In this document: one piece after another, positions 1-11,500 of the stretch
Position numbering within the stretch: position 1 is the stretch's first letter
How the letters are laid out: each line of letters opens with the position of its first letter
From: Teratosphaeria epicoccoides
Taxonomy: Eukaryota > Ascomycota > Dothideomycetes > Mycosphaerellales > Teratosphaeriaceae
NCBI GenBank assembly: GCA_021401465.1
Contig: JADDMT010000004.1
Location: 186,001-250,000 of the forward strand
Reading direction: 5' to 3'
DNA length: 64,000 bases
Notes under the pieces: generated by a model
Told to the model about the DNA's origin: nothing
The model's input: the letters and a program-made list of their open reading frames with translations, nothing else
The model's database searches: none
Position numbers and translations under genes: made by a program

Positions 1-63
1 GACGGTTTCTGTGTCAGATAGAGGAACGCTGCCGACTAGGTGACATCCCTGGATGTGGGCCAT
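1..63 (-). CDS. UROD/MetE-like protein, N-terminal fragment (leaves window at left edge)
   Basis: Only the first 21 codons are inside the window; the ATG is at 63..61 on the minus strand and the frame stays open to base 1. The peptide contains HLVGSVPL followed by an acidic stretch ending in ETV. A start of the form 'GxHLVGSVPLxDxExVF' is typical of fungal proteins resembling uroporphyrinogen decarboxylase/cobalamin-independent methionine synthase. Those proteins have the MetE TIM-barrel fold, but their substrate is mostly unproven. The call rests on this short motif alone, so the family is probable and the function open. A 38-codon ORF on the same strand (282..166) lies about 100 bp upstream and could be a leader ORF. 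Confidence 0.55.
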   Translation of the reverse strand, partial: MAHIQGCHLVGSVPLSDTETV

Positions 64-1966
64 GGTGGTCGTTATGCGAATGGTCACAGACGTGTCATTA
101 AACCCAGCGGCCCGTGATCTCCACGCGGCTTGTGGACTCGTTCTTCTATAGGTAGCGCCGAGCAGTCAGTCTCCCGTTATTGCTAAAAACACGTCCTGAT
201 CTGCTTGCTTGCCCAGGCCTAAGTTGACAATGATATCCGCGGCAAGGATGGCGAGGTTGACTTTCGAGCGGGCATCCTGCATGACTAGTCTGATCTAACG
301 ACGAGCTACGGAGCTTTTAGTGTCGAAGGATCGAGCAGAACAGAGAAGAGCTTCGCACGCCTTCCCAAAGCGAGCAAACTACCAACCACGTACCTCGGAC
401 CAAGACCGCCTTATCCAAATCTATACCTCCTCAGACACAGCCGGACCGTACACACTCTTCCTCATCACCCTCTGCCACCTCAGATTGGAACGCCCCAGCG
501 GCCATCCCCCGCAGAACACACTACTCACCACCCTCCTCACCTCGCTCCTCCCCTCCCTCATAACACAACTCGGCCCCAGCCTCCTCGCCGAAGATGCGAA
601 TTCGGCCTTCCCTCCTTACCCTTCTCATACTCCGAAAGCTGCTGCCACAGATCCTCCAGCTGGGCCGACGAGTCACTACACCGCGTCGGCGTCCCAAACA
701 AGCACGACTCCGCCACCCCAAACCCACTACTAGCCAAAGCACGCACCACCGTCCGGAACGCGTGACCAGCAGCAGCATCCCAACCGTCGCTCATCTCCCC
801 ACCCGGCTCAGGCCGCAACCTCGTCACAGATTTCTCCCCACAAACCACGACTCCCAGCCCCAACGGCCTGAACCCCACCCACGTTCCCCCACCCCGCCAG
901 AATTCCCAAAGGCCTCCCTCATACCTCCAAATCGCTCACTGCAGCTCTCAGCCGCGCGCTCCCTCCAAACCTCCACATCCGCTCTCCATGCTACCACCAC
1001 GGCATCATCATAGTAAAAGTCCAACCTGCCGGTGACGCCCAGACATCCCAATGCCATCGCCCACCCATTTCCCTTTCCCCTCCAACTCCAAAAACACCCA
1101 AGGACCACGCGTCCCCCAAAACGCCAACAACAATCCAGTCCTCGACCAGCGAGCCCTAAACATCACGCATCAGTGACACGTGCAGCATCCTCAAGGCTCC
1201 GACGCATCGGATCGACAGATTTGCTGGGTCCCGCTTGAAGCTACCTTGTGAGGCTTTTGTCGCGAGTTGTACGGCTGCACAGTCGTAAGTTGCTGGGGTC
1301 AGCAAGGTCCAGAATCCACAGTACATTCTCAATGGTTTCGACTGGAAGGACCTCACACGGCCACGCCGTAATTCACTTCTTCCCCTACGCCGCAGACGGG
1401 TTATAAAGTGGCAAGGCGGAGGACGAGGGCTTTCTGCGCTGTGTATCGTGAGTGTTTTGAGTTGCGCCAGGGGTGCTGTTCAGATTTCTGGTCAAGAGAG
1501 ACGCCTAACGCTTGAAAGTGGTGTGGGAGTCAATTCCCTGGTCTGGTTTCAGCTGGGGGGTTTGGAAAGATTGCTGTCCTCTGCTCCATTCGCGAAGTGA
1601 ACAAGCAAAAGGAAGGTCTGGACCTTAGCTCGACGCATGTCTTCAAGATCATTGGACGATATGGGTCGGGAGATTCACTCATGTTGTGATGGGTAGGTAG
1701 TTTATGAGGAACGTCACTCGTAGGAAAAAGAGGCGTGAATACTGAGTCTGCCGCTGCCAGGGAGAGCGGCTTGGCTGATTCTTTCGCAGGACGAATGTGC
1801 GTGTTTCTTCTGTGTAAACTTTTTGATTAGTAGTGCCTGGCGGGCAGTGCAGAGCCGAAGGTGGACGTATTAGAGTCAACACGAGCCACGAGGTTTTACA
1901 TTTCGCGTCTTCGCAAAGCACATTTTTTGATCTCATACTCGCCGCACTTTGACCTGCCACCCAGAA
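64..1966. other. Intergenic region with unresolved coding-like patches
   Basis: No complete gene could be supported. A 38-codon ATG ORF lies on the minus strand at 282..166. Between about 400 and 1110 the plus strand is very C-rich and several overlapping frames stay open on both strands. Minus-strand pieces at 878..558 and 1108..824 read like protein in places, but stops and frame changes separate them and no good intron joins them. This could be a decayed gene or composition bias. From 1110 to 1966 I see nothing specific. Confidence 0.3.
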
Positions 1967-3433
1967 TCACAAGAAGCCGCTTAGCGCCTGCAAGAAAGCA
2001 TCCGGGTTCTCCAGCATAGGCAAATGTCCAGCGTGGGGTATACTCTTGAACGTCGCATCCGGAATCCCAAACTTCTGCATAGCTTCCGGCAGCTTCCCGT
2101 CGCCTTCACCTGCGATCAGCAGCCCAGGCGTCTTGATGCCCGCAAGATGCGATTTGAGATCGTAGTTGCAAAGTGCTCCGGTATTCTGCACGAAACCATC
2201 AAAGTTCGCGTGCGCGACAATAGGCAGCACCTTCTTGAACGCCAGCGAGTCATGGTTCGGCTCCGTGAACCACCTCTTGACCGTGATGTCAGCCAGCGAG
2301 TCCATCCCTTTCTCCTTCGCATGCTCGATGCGGTCGGCCCATGCCTTGTTGTTGGCGTCCGACGAAGCGGTGTTGCAATCGCACGCCACGAATTTCTCAA
2401 GCTTGTCTGGATGTTTGATGGCAAAATTGAGGGAGGTGACGCCACCCATGCTGCAACCTACTACCGCATGAAGCTTGTCGATGCTGAGTCGTGAGATCAG
2501 ATATTCCAGATCGTCGGCGAGAAGATCGAAGCGGGTTGGATTGCTGCGAGCTGCCTGTTGAGAGTAACCACGAGCATTGTAGCGCAGAACGCGAAAGGGC
2601 TTGCCGCCCACGGCACCAGTTGTCAGGGCCTTCGCGACGTCGTCCCAGATGTGGAAGTTTGTCAGGATCGGATTGACGAGAGCCACAACAGGCGTTGATG
2701 GGTCGCCTTCCAGCTGGAATCGAAGCTCGGCGCCATCGGTGGTAATGACGGTAGACGGATCCTCATGCAAAGCCTCCAGCTGGACATGGTGCTTCCACTG
2801 CCTCATCTCCATCGACACGATCTTGGGCACAATCTGATTCCTCCACGGCGTCTTCTGCGCTGCCGTATGCTCTGGCCCACCCAAGCCATTATTCTTCTCG
2901 TAATCGTGCACGGCCAAGCACTCCACCTGTCCAGCCGGCGGCATCCCTTTCAATCCAGGAGCGACCAGCTGAAACCGCCGTGTCCGCAGCCATCCGGGTG
3001 TCTTGGCCAACATGCCGACGTGCTCCTCCTCGTACCACCTGTTGAACTCGTCCCAATCCTCTTCCTTCACCACCACTGACACCGCGACGAGGATGGGCCC
3101 TGGATGCTTCAGCTCACCCCAGGTGGAGATGGTCTTGTAGATCTTGCGGTCCAACGATTCGAAGGTGCTCATGACCTCCTTCTCACGCGCAGATCTCTCC
3201 TCTCGCATCCGGGTGTAGATGCGCTTCTCCAGCCACGAGATGTCTGTCACATCGTAGACTGCGTTCCATTCGGGCTTCTTACCGTCATTCGCAGCGTAGC
3301 GATCTCCCGTCAAGAAGAATGGGAGTCTGAGGCGGAGAGGCGCATGTTCTGTGTTGTACCATTCATGGAATGCCGTCAAGTCTGTGTGAGCGCCTGGTTG
3401 AATCGCAACGGCAAGGTAGCCCGGCCCGTTCAT
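1967..3433 (-). CDS. EthD-EthD-alpha/beta hydrolase fusion protein
   Basis: An intronless 488-residue protein. Residues about 1-110 and 115-220 are two EthD-like ferredoxin-fold repeats, each with a 'FxxWYxxEH' signature (FHEWYNTEH, FNRWYEEEH). Residues about 230-488 form an alpha/beta hydrolase resembling 3-oxoadipate enol-lactonase. It has the nucleophile elbow GCSMGG near residue 326, an acid candidate in GEGDGK near 444 and the catalytic His in PHAGHLPM near 470, so the triad looks intact. EthD-fold proteins often act on aromatic or polyketide compounds, and the hydrolase would open a lactone or ester; a catabolic role is inference. No targeting signal is visible, so it is probably cytosolic. 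Tail-to-tail or co-regulated partners are not evident. Confidence 0.8.
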   Translation of the reverse strand: MNGPGYLAVAIQPGAHTDLTAFHEWYNTEHAPLRLRLPFFLTGDRYAANDGKKPEWNAVYDVTDISWLEKRIYTRMREERSAREKEVMSTFESLDRKIYKTISTWGELKHPGPILVAVSVVVKEEDWDEFNRWYEEEHVGMLAKTPGWLRTRRFQLVAPGLKGMPPAGQVECLAVHDYEKNNGLGGPEHTAAQKTPWRNQIVPKIVSMEMRQWKHHVQLEALHEDPSTVITTDGAELRFQLEGDPSTPVVALVNPILTNFHIWDDVAKALTTGAVGGKPFRVLRYNARGYSQQAARSNPTRFDLLADDLEYLISRLSIDKLHAVVGCSMGGVTSLNFAIKHPDKLEKFVACDCNTASSDANNKAWADRIEHAKEKGMDSLADITVKRWFTEPNHDSLAFKKVLPIVAHANFDGFVQNTGALCNYDLKSHLAGIKTPGLLIAGEGDGKLPEAMQKFGIPDATFKSIPHAGHLPMLENPDAFLQALSGFL

Positions 3434-3896
3434 CCCGAGTCGATGGTGATGGGGTGAATTATGGATTTTTGGCTGCTTATCAACAATGTCAATACAGAAG
3501 CCATGACAATAATGATGACGACGACGATGATGATGGTCCTTGACTTCAGTCGCTAGAATTCGGAAGCTTTGTTCGGCAATGGAACAGCATGAGTCAGTCC
3601 TTTTTTCTCATCCATCCAATCACCCAATTGCCACATGGTCGTTTGCGAGTATCATCAATTCTTTCTTTTTTCTGTCACTCGTGCTATCTCACACGCCATC
3701 ATCATGAGCGAAGTTGCAATGCCAGACATCTGTCGCCCAGCAAGCGGGCCCCATCCCCGCGCCGCATCCATTCCCTCAGACTCGGTACAGCCGTCTAATC
3801 TCCAACCATGCTGCCAAACACCACGGCCGTGCTTTCGTGTCCACCTCCGTCCGTACCGTCTACAATAGTGACGTGTCAAGTCTCAATGCTATGCAG
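3434..3896. other. Intergenic region upstream of the hydrolase and downstream of the Zn2Cys6 gene
   Basis: Both flanking genes are on the minus strand, so this holds the 5' side of the hydrolase gene and the 3' side of the regulator. A short imprecise GAT/GAC trinucleotide run lies at about 3510-3535. No ORF of interest was found. Confidence 0.5.
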
Positions 3897-6661
3897 TCAA
3901 CCCATCATGCCATTCGGTGTGGTCGCGCCCATGAAAACGCCGCTTGCGTTCGCCTGCCCATTTGGTTGCGGTCCTGCATTCTCGATTGCTGGATCCAAAG
4001 TCATCGGCCACGCCATTTGCGATGGATCGGCGACGCCAAGACTCGAATTGCCTTGGATGTATTGGTCCCATGCGCCCTGCAAAAAGAGTCAGCATACCAC
4101 AATCCCGAGGCGCATTCATACTTGCTACTCACCCAATCAATATCACCGCCCAACCCTTCCATGCCCACGAACCCATTGCCCTGACCCGCACCCGCCAGCA
4201 TCTGACTCAGCGGACTCGCGGGTCCAGACATCGCTGGCACACTATCAGGCGCGGAATACTGTGGCGTCAGTCCCGTCCGCTCTGGCATCGGCTCATTAAG
4301 CAACGCCGCCATCGACGCGGGATACCCAGGCTGTTTGTCTCCCGCCGTCGGCATCTGCGGCTGCTGCTGGGCCATGTTCATTGCAAAGTTCGGCCCGGGT
4401 GATATGCCACCGCTACTCAGCATGCCTAAAGTCATTGCTGCACTTTGTTCAGGAGGCAGATCATCGGTGTTCATGTCGCACACATTGCCATTCGGGAAGG
4501 CACCATAATGGGATGCTCGGTTGTGTTGGCGAGCACTCGCAGCGCCATACGCTCCCTGCTGCGTCTGCATTGCCCGTTGATGCGCCTTCAACTTTTCGAC
4601 CATTACCCGCAAAGAGATTGAAGCCTTGTAGGCCTCCATACTCTGTTCGCGAACTGACTCCCAGATAATGATGCAGTGCTCCACGGCCCGCAGCATTTCG
4701 TCGCGTCGGTCCTCGGCGTACAAATCCGTTGCGATTGGCAAGGTGGGAGATCCAGGCTTCTGCCCTCGTCTCTCAGCCTCTGCATGGTGGTATAGATCTA
4801 GACATACGAGCATTGCCGCCAGCAGGAAGTCGTGCGTCGTCAAGCTTGAGATGTACCATTTCACGGACCTCAGCCTGCCGCCTGGCTGGCTCTCTGAGTG
4901 GAGCGTGGCCTGATGTTCCAGAAGCTGCATCGAAGCGTCAATGCACGTTCTCCGGCTGTATGCATAACGTGGGTTCTCTCTGCCCTTTGCAATGAAACGC
5001 CTGTGAAGCACAAACAAGGAGCGCAAGTACACCATCTCGAGGCCTAGTCTCTGCATAATGAGATTGGCTGGATCGCGTGCACTCTCCTGAAAGCTGCGCA
5101 TTTGCAATAAGGGCGGATGCGTTGATCTTTGCTCGCGGAGCAACGCGTCGAACTTCATCGTCTCCTCATAGGACGGCGGATTCTTGATCGACTGCGTCCG
5201 CTCTACTATTTCACCAAATAAGAATGTCATCTTGCTCTTCGCGATCATGTACGACATGGGCGTAGCCTCGAACGTTGGCCTCGACGGCGGCAGCGACTTC
5301 ATGTCCTCATGCAGCTCGTCATCGTACAGATTGCGCGGATGTTCAGTATCGATCTGATGCGCCTTGATCACCGCGGGCAACCCGAATTGAAAGGATATCA
5401 AAAGGTCTGTAACGCGGATGAATGTCCAGACTCTTCGTCTCATCTCGCCTTGGAATGGTGAGATTTGCGGGTGCGGTGCTGGGTCGCGGTGGTACCCCAT
5501 ACGCATTGCCAAACGCACACAAATGCCAACCATGAAAAGTACACCGGGCTCCGCATCTCGACTCCGACCATACTCTGCTGTGACGTGCAATATGAGCGTC
5601 TCGAGTACTTGTGGTATCGGCTGAGTGATATCTGCCAGGAGCAACGCCTGCGCGGTGAGCCGTCTGAATTCATGTGAGAGCTCTTGTGTTCTGCCACGGT
5701 ACTCTGGTGGCTCGTCACCTGCTCGATTGTATGACTGCAAGGCAAGAGTCATCATGGCGTAGCATAGACCCAGCCATACGATTGACGTCTCGTGTGGACT
5801 CTGCCAATGCCTATCATACTGCTTCTGAAACGACGGACCATGGATAATGTGGACAGATGGATCGTAGGCATTGAAGTACCGCGCGATCAAGCGATCCGCA
5901 TCTGTCTTGGCCGGGAAATCGTTGAGCAGCTCATCTCTGCTCTTGGACGGAGGTCCTTGGAGCAGGAATGCGGTCCCAGGGCTCTCGTCGGCCTTGGCAG
6001 CCTGAACCTTTTGCATATGCGCCTTGTAATCCTCTTTGTGGCTGTTGAAGTAGTTCTTGACTTCGCTAATCTCGCCCAGGATTGCGTACCAGTGTGCGTC
6101 TGAAGCAAAGACCGCGCGTCCATTATCGACCTTCATGATGCCAATGCCTTTCGACACTTGCTCGACTTCGCTGTCGTCCTCTGGTCTCTGCCCGTTCGGT
6201 CCTTCTTCTCTGATCATGTCCGCCCCTTCGACGTCCAGCGTCTGTGAGCTTGCGTTAAGACTAGGGGTCCTGCTGCTATCAATGACAGCATGCGCGGCTG
6301 CGGCCGCGCCCGGTGCTCCATTGCTTCCCATCAAGCTCAAGACCAGTCCTTCCAGCCGATCAATGCGATTCTGCATATCATCTGGTGTCCCGGTCGGGCC
6401 GATGCTCGCACCTCCCTTCTTCCTATTCCCCGGCGTCGCATAGCTGCAAGATTGTGCGTCTCCGCGCTTGGAGCAGTTGTCGCATGGGTGTCCTCTGTTG
6501 CACTTCAACTTGCGATGTCTGCATGGCGCGCAACTCAGGGGAATGCGGTTGCGCTTCCGCACTACGCGAAATTGCTGGTCACTGGGAGATGCGCCGTTGG
6601 AGGAGGTGGACGACGGCGGCGTTGGGTTATTTGCGGGCATGTTCGCGAACACCTCGCTCAT
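3897..6661 (-). CDS. Zn2Cys6 transcription factor with fungal-specific TF domain
   Basis: Two exons, join of 6661..4133 and 4076..3897, give 902 residues. The 56-bp intron (4132..4077, GTGAGT...GCAG) is inferred because the unspliced frame loses its character at once, whereas splicing joins the codons for DW to GAWDQY and ends in a Gly/Pro/Asn-rich tail. A binuclear zinc cluster sits at residues 44-72 with CX2CX6CX5CX2CX8C spacing (C44, C47, C54, C60, C63, C72), preceded by a basic stretch. A fungal-specific TF domain (PF04082-like) covers about residues 240-640, with RYFNAYDPSVHIIHGPSF near its start. The C-terminus is low-complexity Gln/Met/Pro and probably an activation region. It acts in the nucleus; the target pathway is unknown. 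Its start is 1.9 kb from the divergent erdS gene. Confidence 0.88.
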
Positions 6662-8536
6662 TCAGGCTTCGTCGCGTGTCTGTCTGCCGTGATGCCTGCT
6701 GCGCTCGCCCGGCTCAGCCTGCCAATCCCTCAATGCGACTGCCTGCTGTAGTGCAATTGCTATGCGACGTCTTGCGCCTGTCCTTCCTTGGCGTCCTCGA
6801 GCTTTTGGTGCGCATGCGCCGAATTCCTGGTGTCGAAGGACGTGTAACCAATAAGGCCGAGTTGATAAGAACAACGCGCGCAGCGCTGCTGGCGTGGATG
6901 GTGAGAATATAGTGGATTGGAGACGGTGTGAAGGAAGCATACAACTCTCAGCAGCTGTCAAAGATACTTTCCCACTCGCTTTGCTTTGCTCTTGGCACGA
7001 TCTAGACTGCACTTGCGACTTTGACTGCTCGCCGACCTGCAGCACCTAGTATTCGGCCAGCAGATATGACTCATCAAGGATGACATCTTACCCTGGCTGC
7101 AACATCGAATAATGGTCCCGAAGGCGGGTGCACTCGTCAATCGCGCTGCCTTGGGATAGCGCTGGTCTGCTAGATACTGACGCATTTACGGTGTTAAGTC
7201 CGAGAGAAGAATTCAAGAAGCACTCGAGAGTCTTACCTGGCTTTCAGAAACACACATGCTCTTTGCACCCATCTGAGCAACGCACGTGCCGAGACTCGAT
7301 TTGTCCTGTGGACAGCGAACGACGACCGCTCGTCGAAGACCTGCTTTCCATTGCATGCAGGCCCAGATATGGAGTATGCAACCCCGAAGCTTACATCTTG
7401 TCCTTGAATCAGCCCGTAAAGGGTTCCATTGGATATGAAGAGATCTCGATCATTCTGCCGGATTCTGTGTGCACTTGGGTCAGGCCTTACATGCCTTTGA
7501 ATTCGCAAGAGCTGGAGACTCAGCCAGCAGATGGAGCCCAACAAGCGGTGCACATCAGCAACTAGGATCACGCGTTCACTTTGACTTTGAAGTCAGCGGC
7601 ATCGAAGCGCTGCATCAAGCATCGACCATGCGCCGATGGTGGTTGTAAGCACCTTCCCGTGCGAAAAACTCCGAAATCCCCGTGTCCCTTGGTCGGTCTC
7701 GAGGACATGGTGGGCAATCGTGTAATAAGGCATCAGCAAAACGGTATTTAGTTTCGTTGATCCTCGCGACCTCAGGCAGTGTAGCAAGTAGCCATCGTCA
7801 GATAAGTGTCCCCCAAGGCTCGTCCATGCCCAAGCATCGTGCGCAGCAAGCCGCATCAGGGCCAAGAAAACATACGACACCTGATGATGCAGGACGCAGC
7901 ATGCTCGCGGTAAGGTAGCCGAACAACCTGGATCCCGGCGCAAAGGTGACTGAAACATGACGTTGTTCGCAACCAGGCTCGAGAACAATGCATGTGCGTG
8001 GTTCAACGCGAACGCGCATGAACGTGAGCAAGTTTGTTAGAAGAGTGTATTGTCAAAGCACGCGAGTCATTGGAGGCAGCAGTATGCTCGTTCCTGCTAG
8101 CAGTCTTTGGGATCGGACGGCAGGTGCTGCCCAACGGAGCTTCACCTTCCTGAAGTTCCACTTGTACCCCATATATAAGGTATCTGGCTCTGGTAGACCA
8201 CACACTCGCCGGCAACAGCTCGGTTCCGGCTTGCATAGTCGTTAGCTTTGTGCTGACATCGGATCTCCACGTCAAGCACTATCCAGTACTCCGGTCACGG
8301 CCCGCCAAGACGAGTGTCGATTACCCGGGTGTACCTGTACGTCACAGCTGACGGAGGCTGGCAGAGTTTCTTCATAGTCCTTCAACGCCTGGCACTTGCA
8401 TTTGGCCGTATCTTCCGCGACCTTCGAAACTGTCAGTAGCGACCATCACAGTCCCCACACAACTGCAGTGGATTCCTCTGTGCATCTCGTCTAGCACTGC
8501 ACAACACAGGATCCACAAGCGACTACCAACGCCGCC
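6662..8536. other. 1.9-kb divergent intergenic region (Zn2Cys6 gene / erdS)
   Basis: It separates two divergently transcribed genes and must hold both promoters. The longest frames here (for example 7128..7565 plus, 7593..8006 minus) show no motif or family resemblance and are treated as chance. A TATA-like element is annotated separately near 8172. Confidence 0.5.
8172..8179 (+). promoter_or_regulatory. TATA-like element upstream of erdS
   Basis: The sequence TATATAAG lies about 360 bp before the erdS start codon in an otherwise GC-rich region. It could be the core promoter of a transcript with a roughly 250-300 base leader. Only the match to the TATA consensus supports it. Confidence 0.25.
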
Positions 8537-11500
8537 ATGTCTTCGCTGAAGAAGGCATTGAGCCTGCGCAAGCCGCGCAGCGGCAACAGTTCCGAGCGGA
8601 CCAGCGACGACGAGCATCGTGGCAAGAGTCCCGCCGGCGGTCGCAACAGCACCAATCTTTCGCGCGAGTCCCAGGACAGCAGTCGCTTCTCCTTGCCCTT
8701 TGGCCGCAAGAGCATTAGCAATGACTCGCCCGCACCAAGCCACTCGCCCGACTCTCGCCGTATCTCCAAGGAGCATCATCGGACGACGCGCAGCCCCATG
8801 GGCTTCTTGCGACGGAAGGCCAGAACTGGCTCGGACAGCTCACACTCATCCACCGAAAATTTGCCGTTGAACCGCGACGGTGAACCTCTCAGCCGCAACC
8901 AGGCCCGGAAGCACGAGGTTCAGGCGGAGAAGGAAAAGCATAAGAAGGAGGCAGAGGAGCGCATGGCTGCTGACAGGGCGCGGCGTCACGAGATGATGAA
9001 GAGGGCAGAGCTGGAGGAGACGCCCGAGCAAAGGGCTAAGTATGGCATCTTGCCTGTCAACAGCTATGCTGGTGTGCCCAAGAATGACGACCGGATCGAC
9101 ATTCGCACTTTGTCGTTGGAACATATTGGTAAGGTGGTGTGCTTCCGTGCTCGCCTGCACAACATCCGCAAGCTGAGTGCGCACCTGATGTTCATCGAGC
9201 TTCGTCAGCAGACAGCAACCATTCAGGGCATCCTGCATGAGCACGCTGGCGTGTCGCAGCACTTCTTGTACTGGGCGGAGCATTTGCATGTGGAGACGGT
9301 GGTGGTCGTCAAGGGTGTCATTCAGGAGCCCAAAGCCAAGCAGGGCGAGGTCATTGGTGTCTCCATCCACAACATCGAGATCCACATCCATGAGATGCAC
9401 GTCGAGGCTCAGCCATCCGAGCCTCTGCCATTCACGGTGCACGAGGCCGAAGTCACCAAGGCCGAGGCTGACCAAGAGGGCGACACTCGCCACCGTGTGT
9501 CCGACCGTGCTCGGCAAACGAGTCGCATCATCGACCTGAGGACGACTGCCTCCCAGGCCGTCTTCCGTGTCCAATCTGGCATCTGTCAAGTCTTTCGCAG
9601 TCACCTCGACTCTCTAGGATTCATCGAGATTCACACGCCGAAGTTGCAAGGCGCCGCATCCGAGTCTGGTGCGAGTGTCTTCAAGGTGGACTACTTCGGG
9701 CGTCCAGCTTTCCTTGCACAATCACCACAACTGGGCAAGCAGATGGCCATTGCCTCTGACTTCCGACGAGTGTTTGAGATTGGGCCAGTCTTCCGCGCCG
9801 AGAACAGCAACACACATAGGCATTTGACAGAGTTCACTGGCCTCGATCTGGAGATGGCGATTGATGAGCACTATCACGAAGTCTTACGTGTGCTAGACAG
9901 CACGTTCAAGGCCATCTTCCACACCATCTACACTAAATACAGGGCAGAAGTTGAGGTCGTCAAGAGGCACTTTCCATCCGAGGACCTGCTGTGGCTGGAC
10001 CAGACTCCGATCATCCCGTTCGATGAGGCAATCAAGATGCTGAACGAGTCAGGACATCGTGATGAGAATGGTAACCCACTGCCTGAGAACGAAGATCTGG
10101 GTACTCGTGATGAAATCGCCTTGGGTGCCGTCATCCGGGAGCAGCTCAAGACCGACTACTACGTGCTTGATAAGTTCCCTGCATCTGCGCGACCTTTCTA
10201 CGCCATGCCCGACCCAAACAACCCTGAGATCACAAATTCTTTTGACATCTTCGTTCGCGGGCAAGAGATTCTGTCCGGAGGCCAGCGTATTCATGATGCG
10301 AAGACACTAGAAGAGAAGATGATCAAAATGAAGATGGATCCGGATTCGATGGAGGAGTACATGAGCGGCTTCGAGTGGGGCGCGCCGCCTCATGGCGGCG
10401 GTGGAATCGGTATGGAGCGTATTCTTATGCTTACCCTTAAGCTGGGCGACATCAGGCATGCGACCATGTTCGCGAGAGATCCACGATCTTTGCCATACAA
10501 GCCGCCGATCAAGAAGCTTCGGCACCCAGAGGCAAGCACGCTACACCCGCCGTGGTCGGGCAAGGACCGTGCTGCTGCTGGTATCGAGCTCCAGCCGCTT
10601 GAGAAGCTCATTGCCAACTATGGTGATGCTTCCAACACGTCGTGGCTCGAGCCCAAGTTTGAGCACTGGCGCGACCCGCACACTGGCGCCGCAGTCGGCT
10701 ACGTGCCTCACCAAGGCTTCGCCATCACCATCGGTGATCCATTGTGCCACGAGTCGCAATATGCAAAGATCATCGGTTCGTATCTGCGCTGGATCAAGAA
10801 GGAGCGTCGACTAAAGCCCTTGTGGCTGCTCATCGGTCACGCTGGTCAGGAAGTGCTGGGAACCAAATACGATTGGCGAACCTTCTCCGTCGCGGCAGAG
10901 CAGCGTCTAGACCCGAGCAAACACCCAGCAGCTCGCGACAAGGAAATTGAGCGCAAATGTCGCCATGCAGAGAAGGAGGGCGTCAAGATTCACGACCTGC
11001 TCATCGGCGAGCCTGTGCCTCAGGATTTCAAGGATAAGATTGACCAGCGCATCAAGGACTGGCTCGCCGGGCGGAAGGGCAAGCAGGTTCACTTGACGGA
11101 CGTGCGCCCTTGGCAAGACATGGAGCACAGGCAGTATCACTACAGCACAACCCGTGACGGTACGATCGCCGGCCTTGTCATCATGGCGCTACTGTCTCCC
11201 GAGCACGGCTGGCAGGTCAAGTTCTCGCTGGACTTCCCCGGTGCGCCCTCGGGAGCCATTGAGTACCTCGTCATGCACGCTGTGAAGATGGCAGCGCAGT
11301 CCGGCGCCACGAGCGTGACTTTCGGTGGTGGTGCTACCCACACATTCAAAGTTGGGCACAACATGAGAGGCACGAGAGTGAAGGTGCTGAGCAAGGCATA
11401 CCACGCTATTGCAGCGGAGCTGAAGTTATTGAACAAGTCGGAGTTCCGTGAGAAGCTGGGTGCGACTGAGGACCCGATTTATGGTAAGTCTGGCAGCGAC

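Noticed and set aside
320..733. 137-codon plus-strand frame near the left edge
   Set aside because: It starts at GTG, has no ATG, and competes with minus-strand frames over the same bases; no splice model or motif supports it.
7128..7565. 145-codon plus-strand frame in the divergent promoter region
   Set aside because: No motif and poor coding character; the region is better explained as a shared promoter.
8846..9604. 252-codon open frame antisense to erdS
   Set aside because: It lies wholly opposite the OB-fold and early catalytic region of a well-supported gene; the codon pattern explains the open antisense frame.
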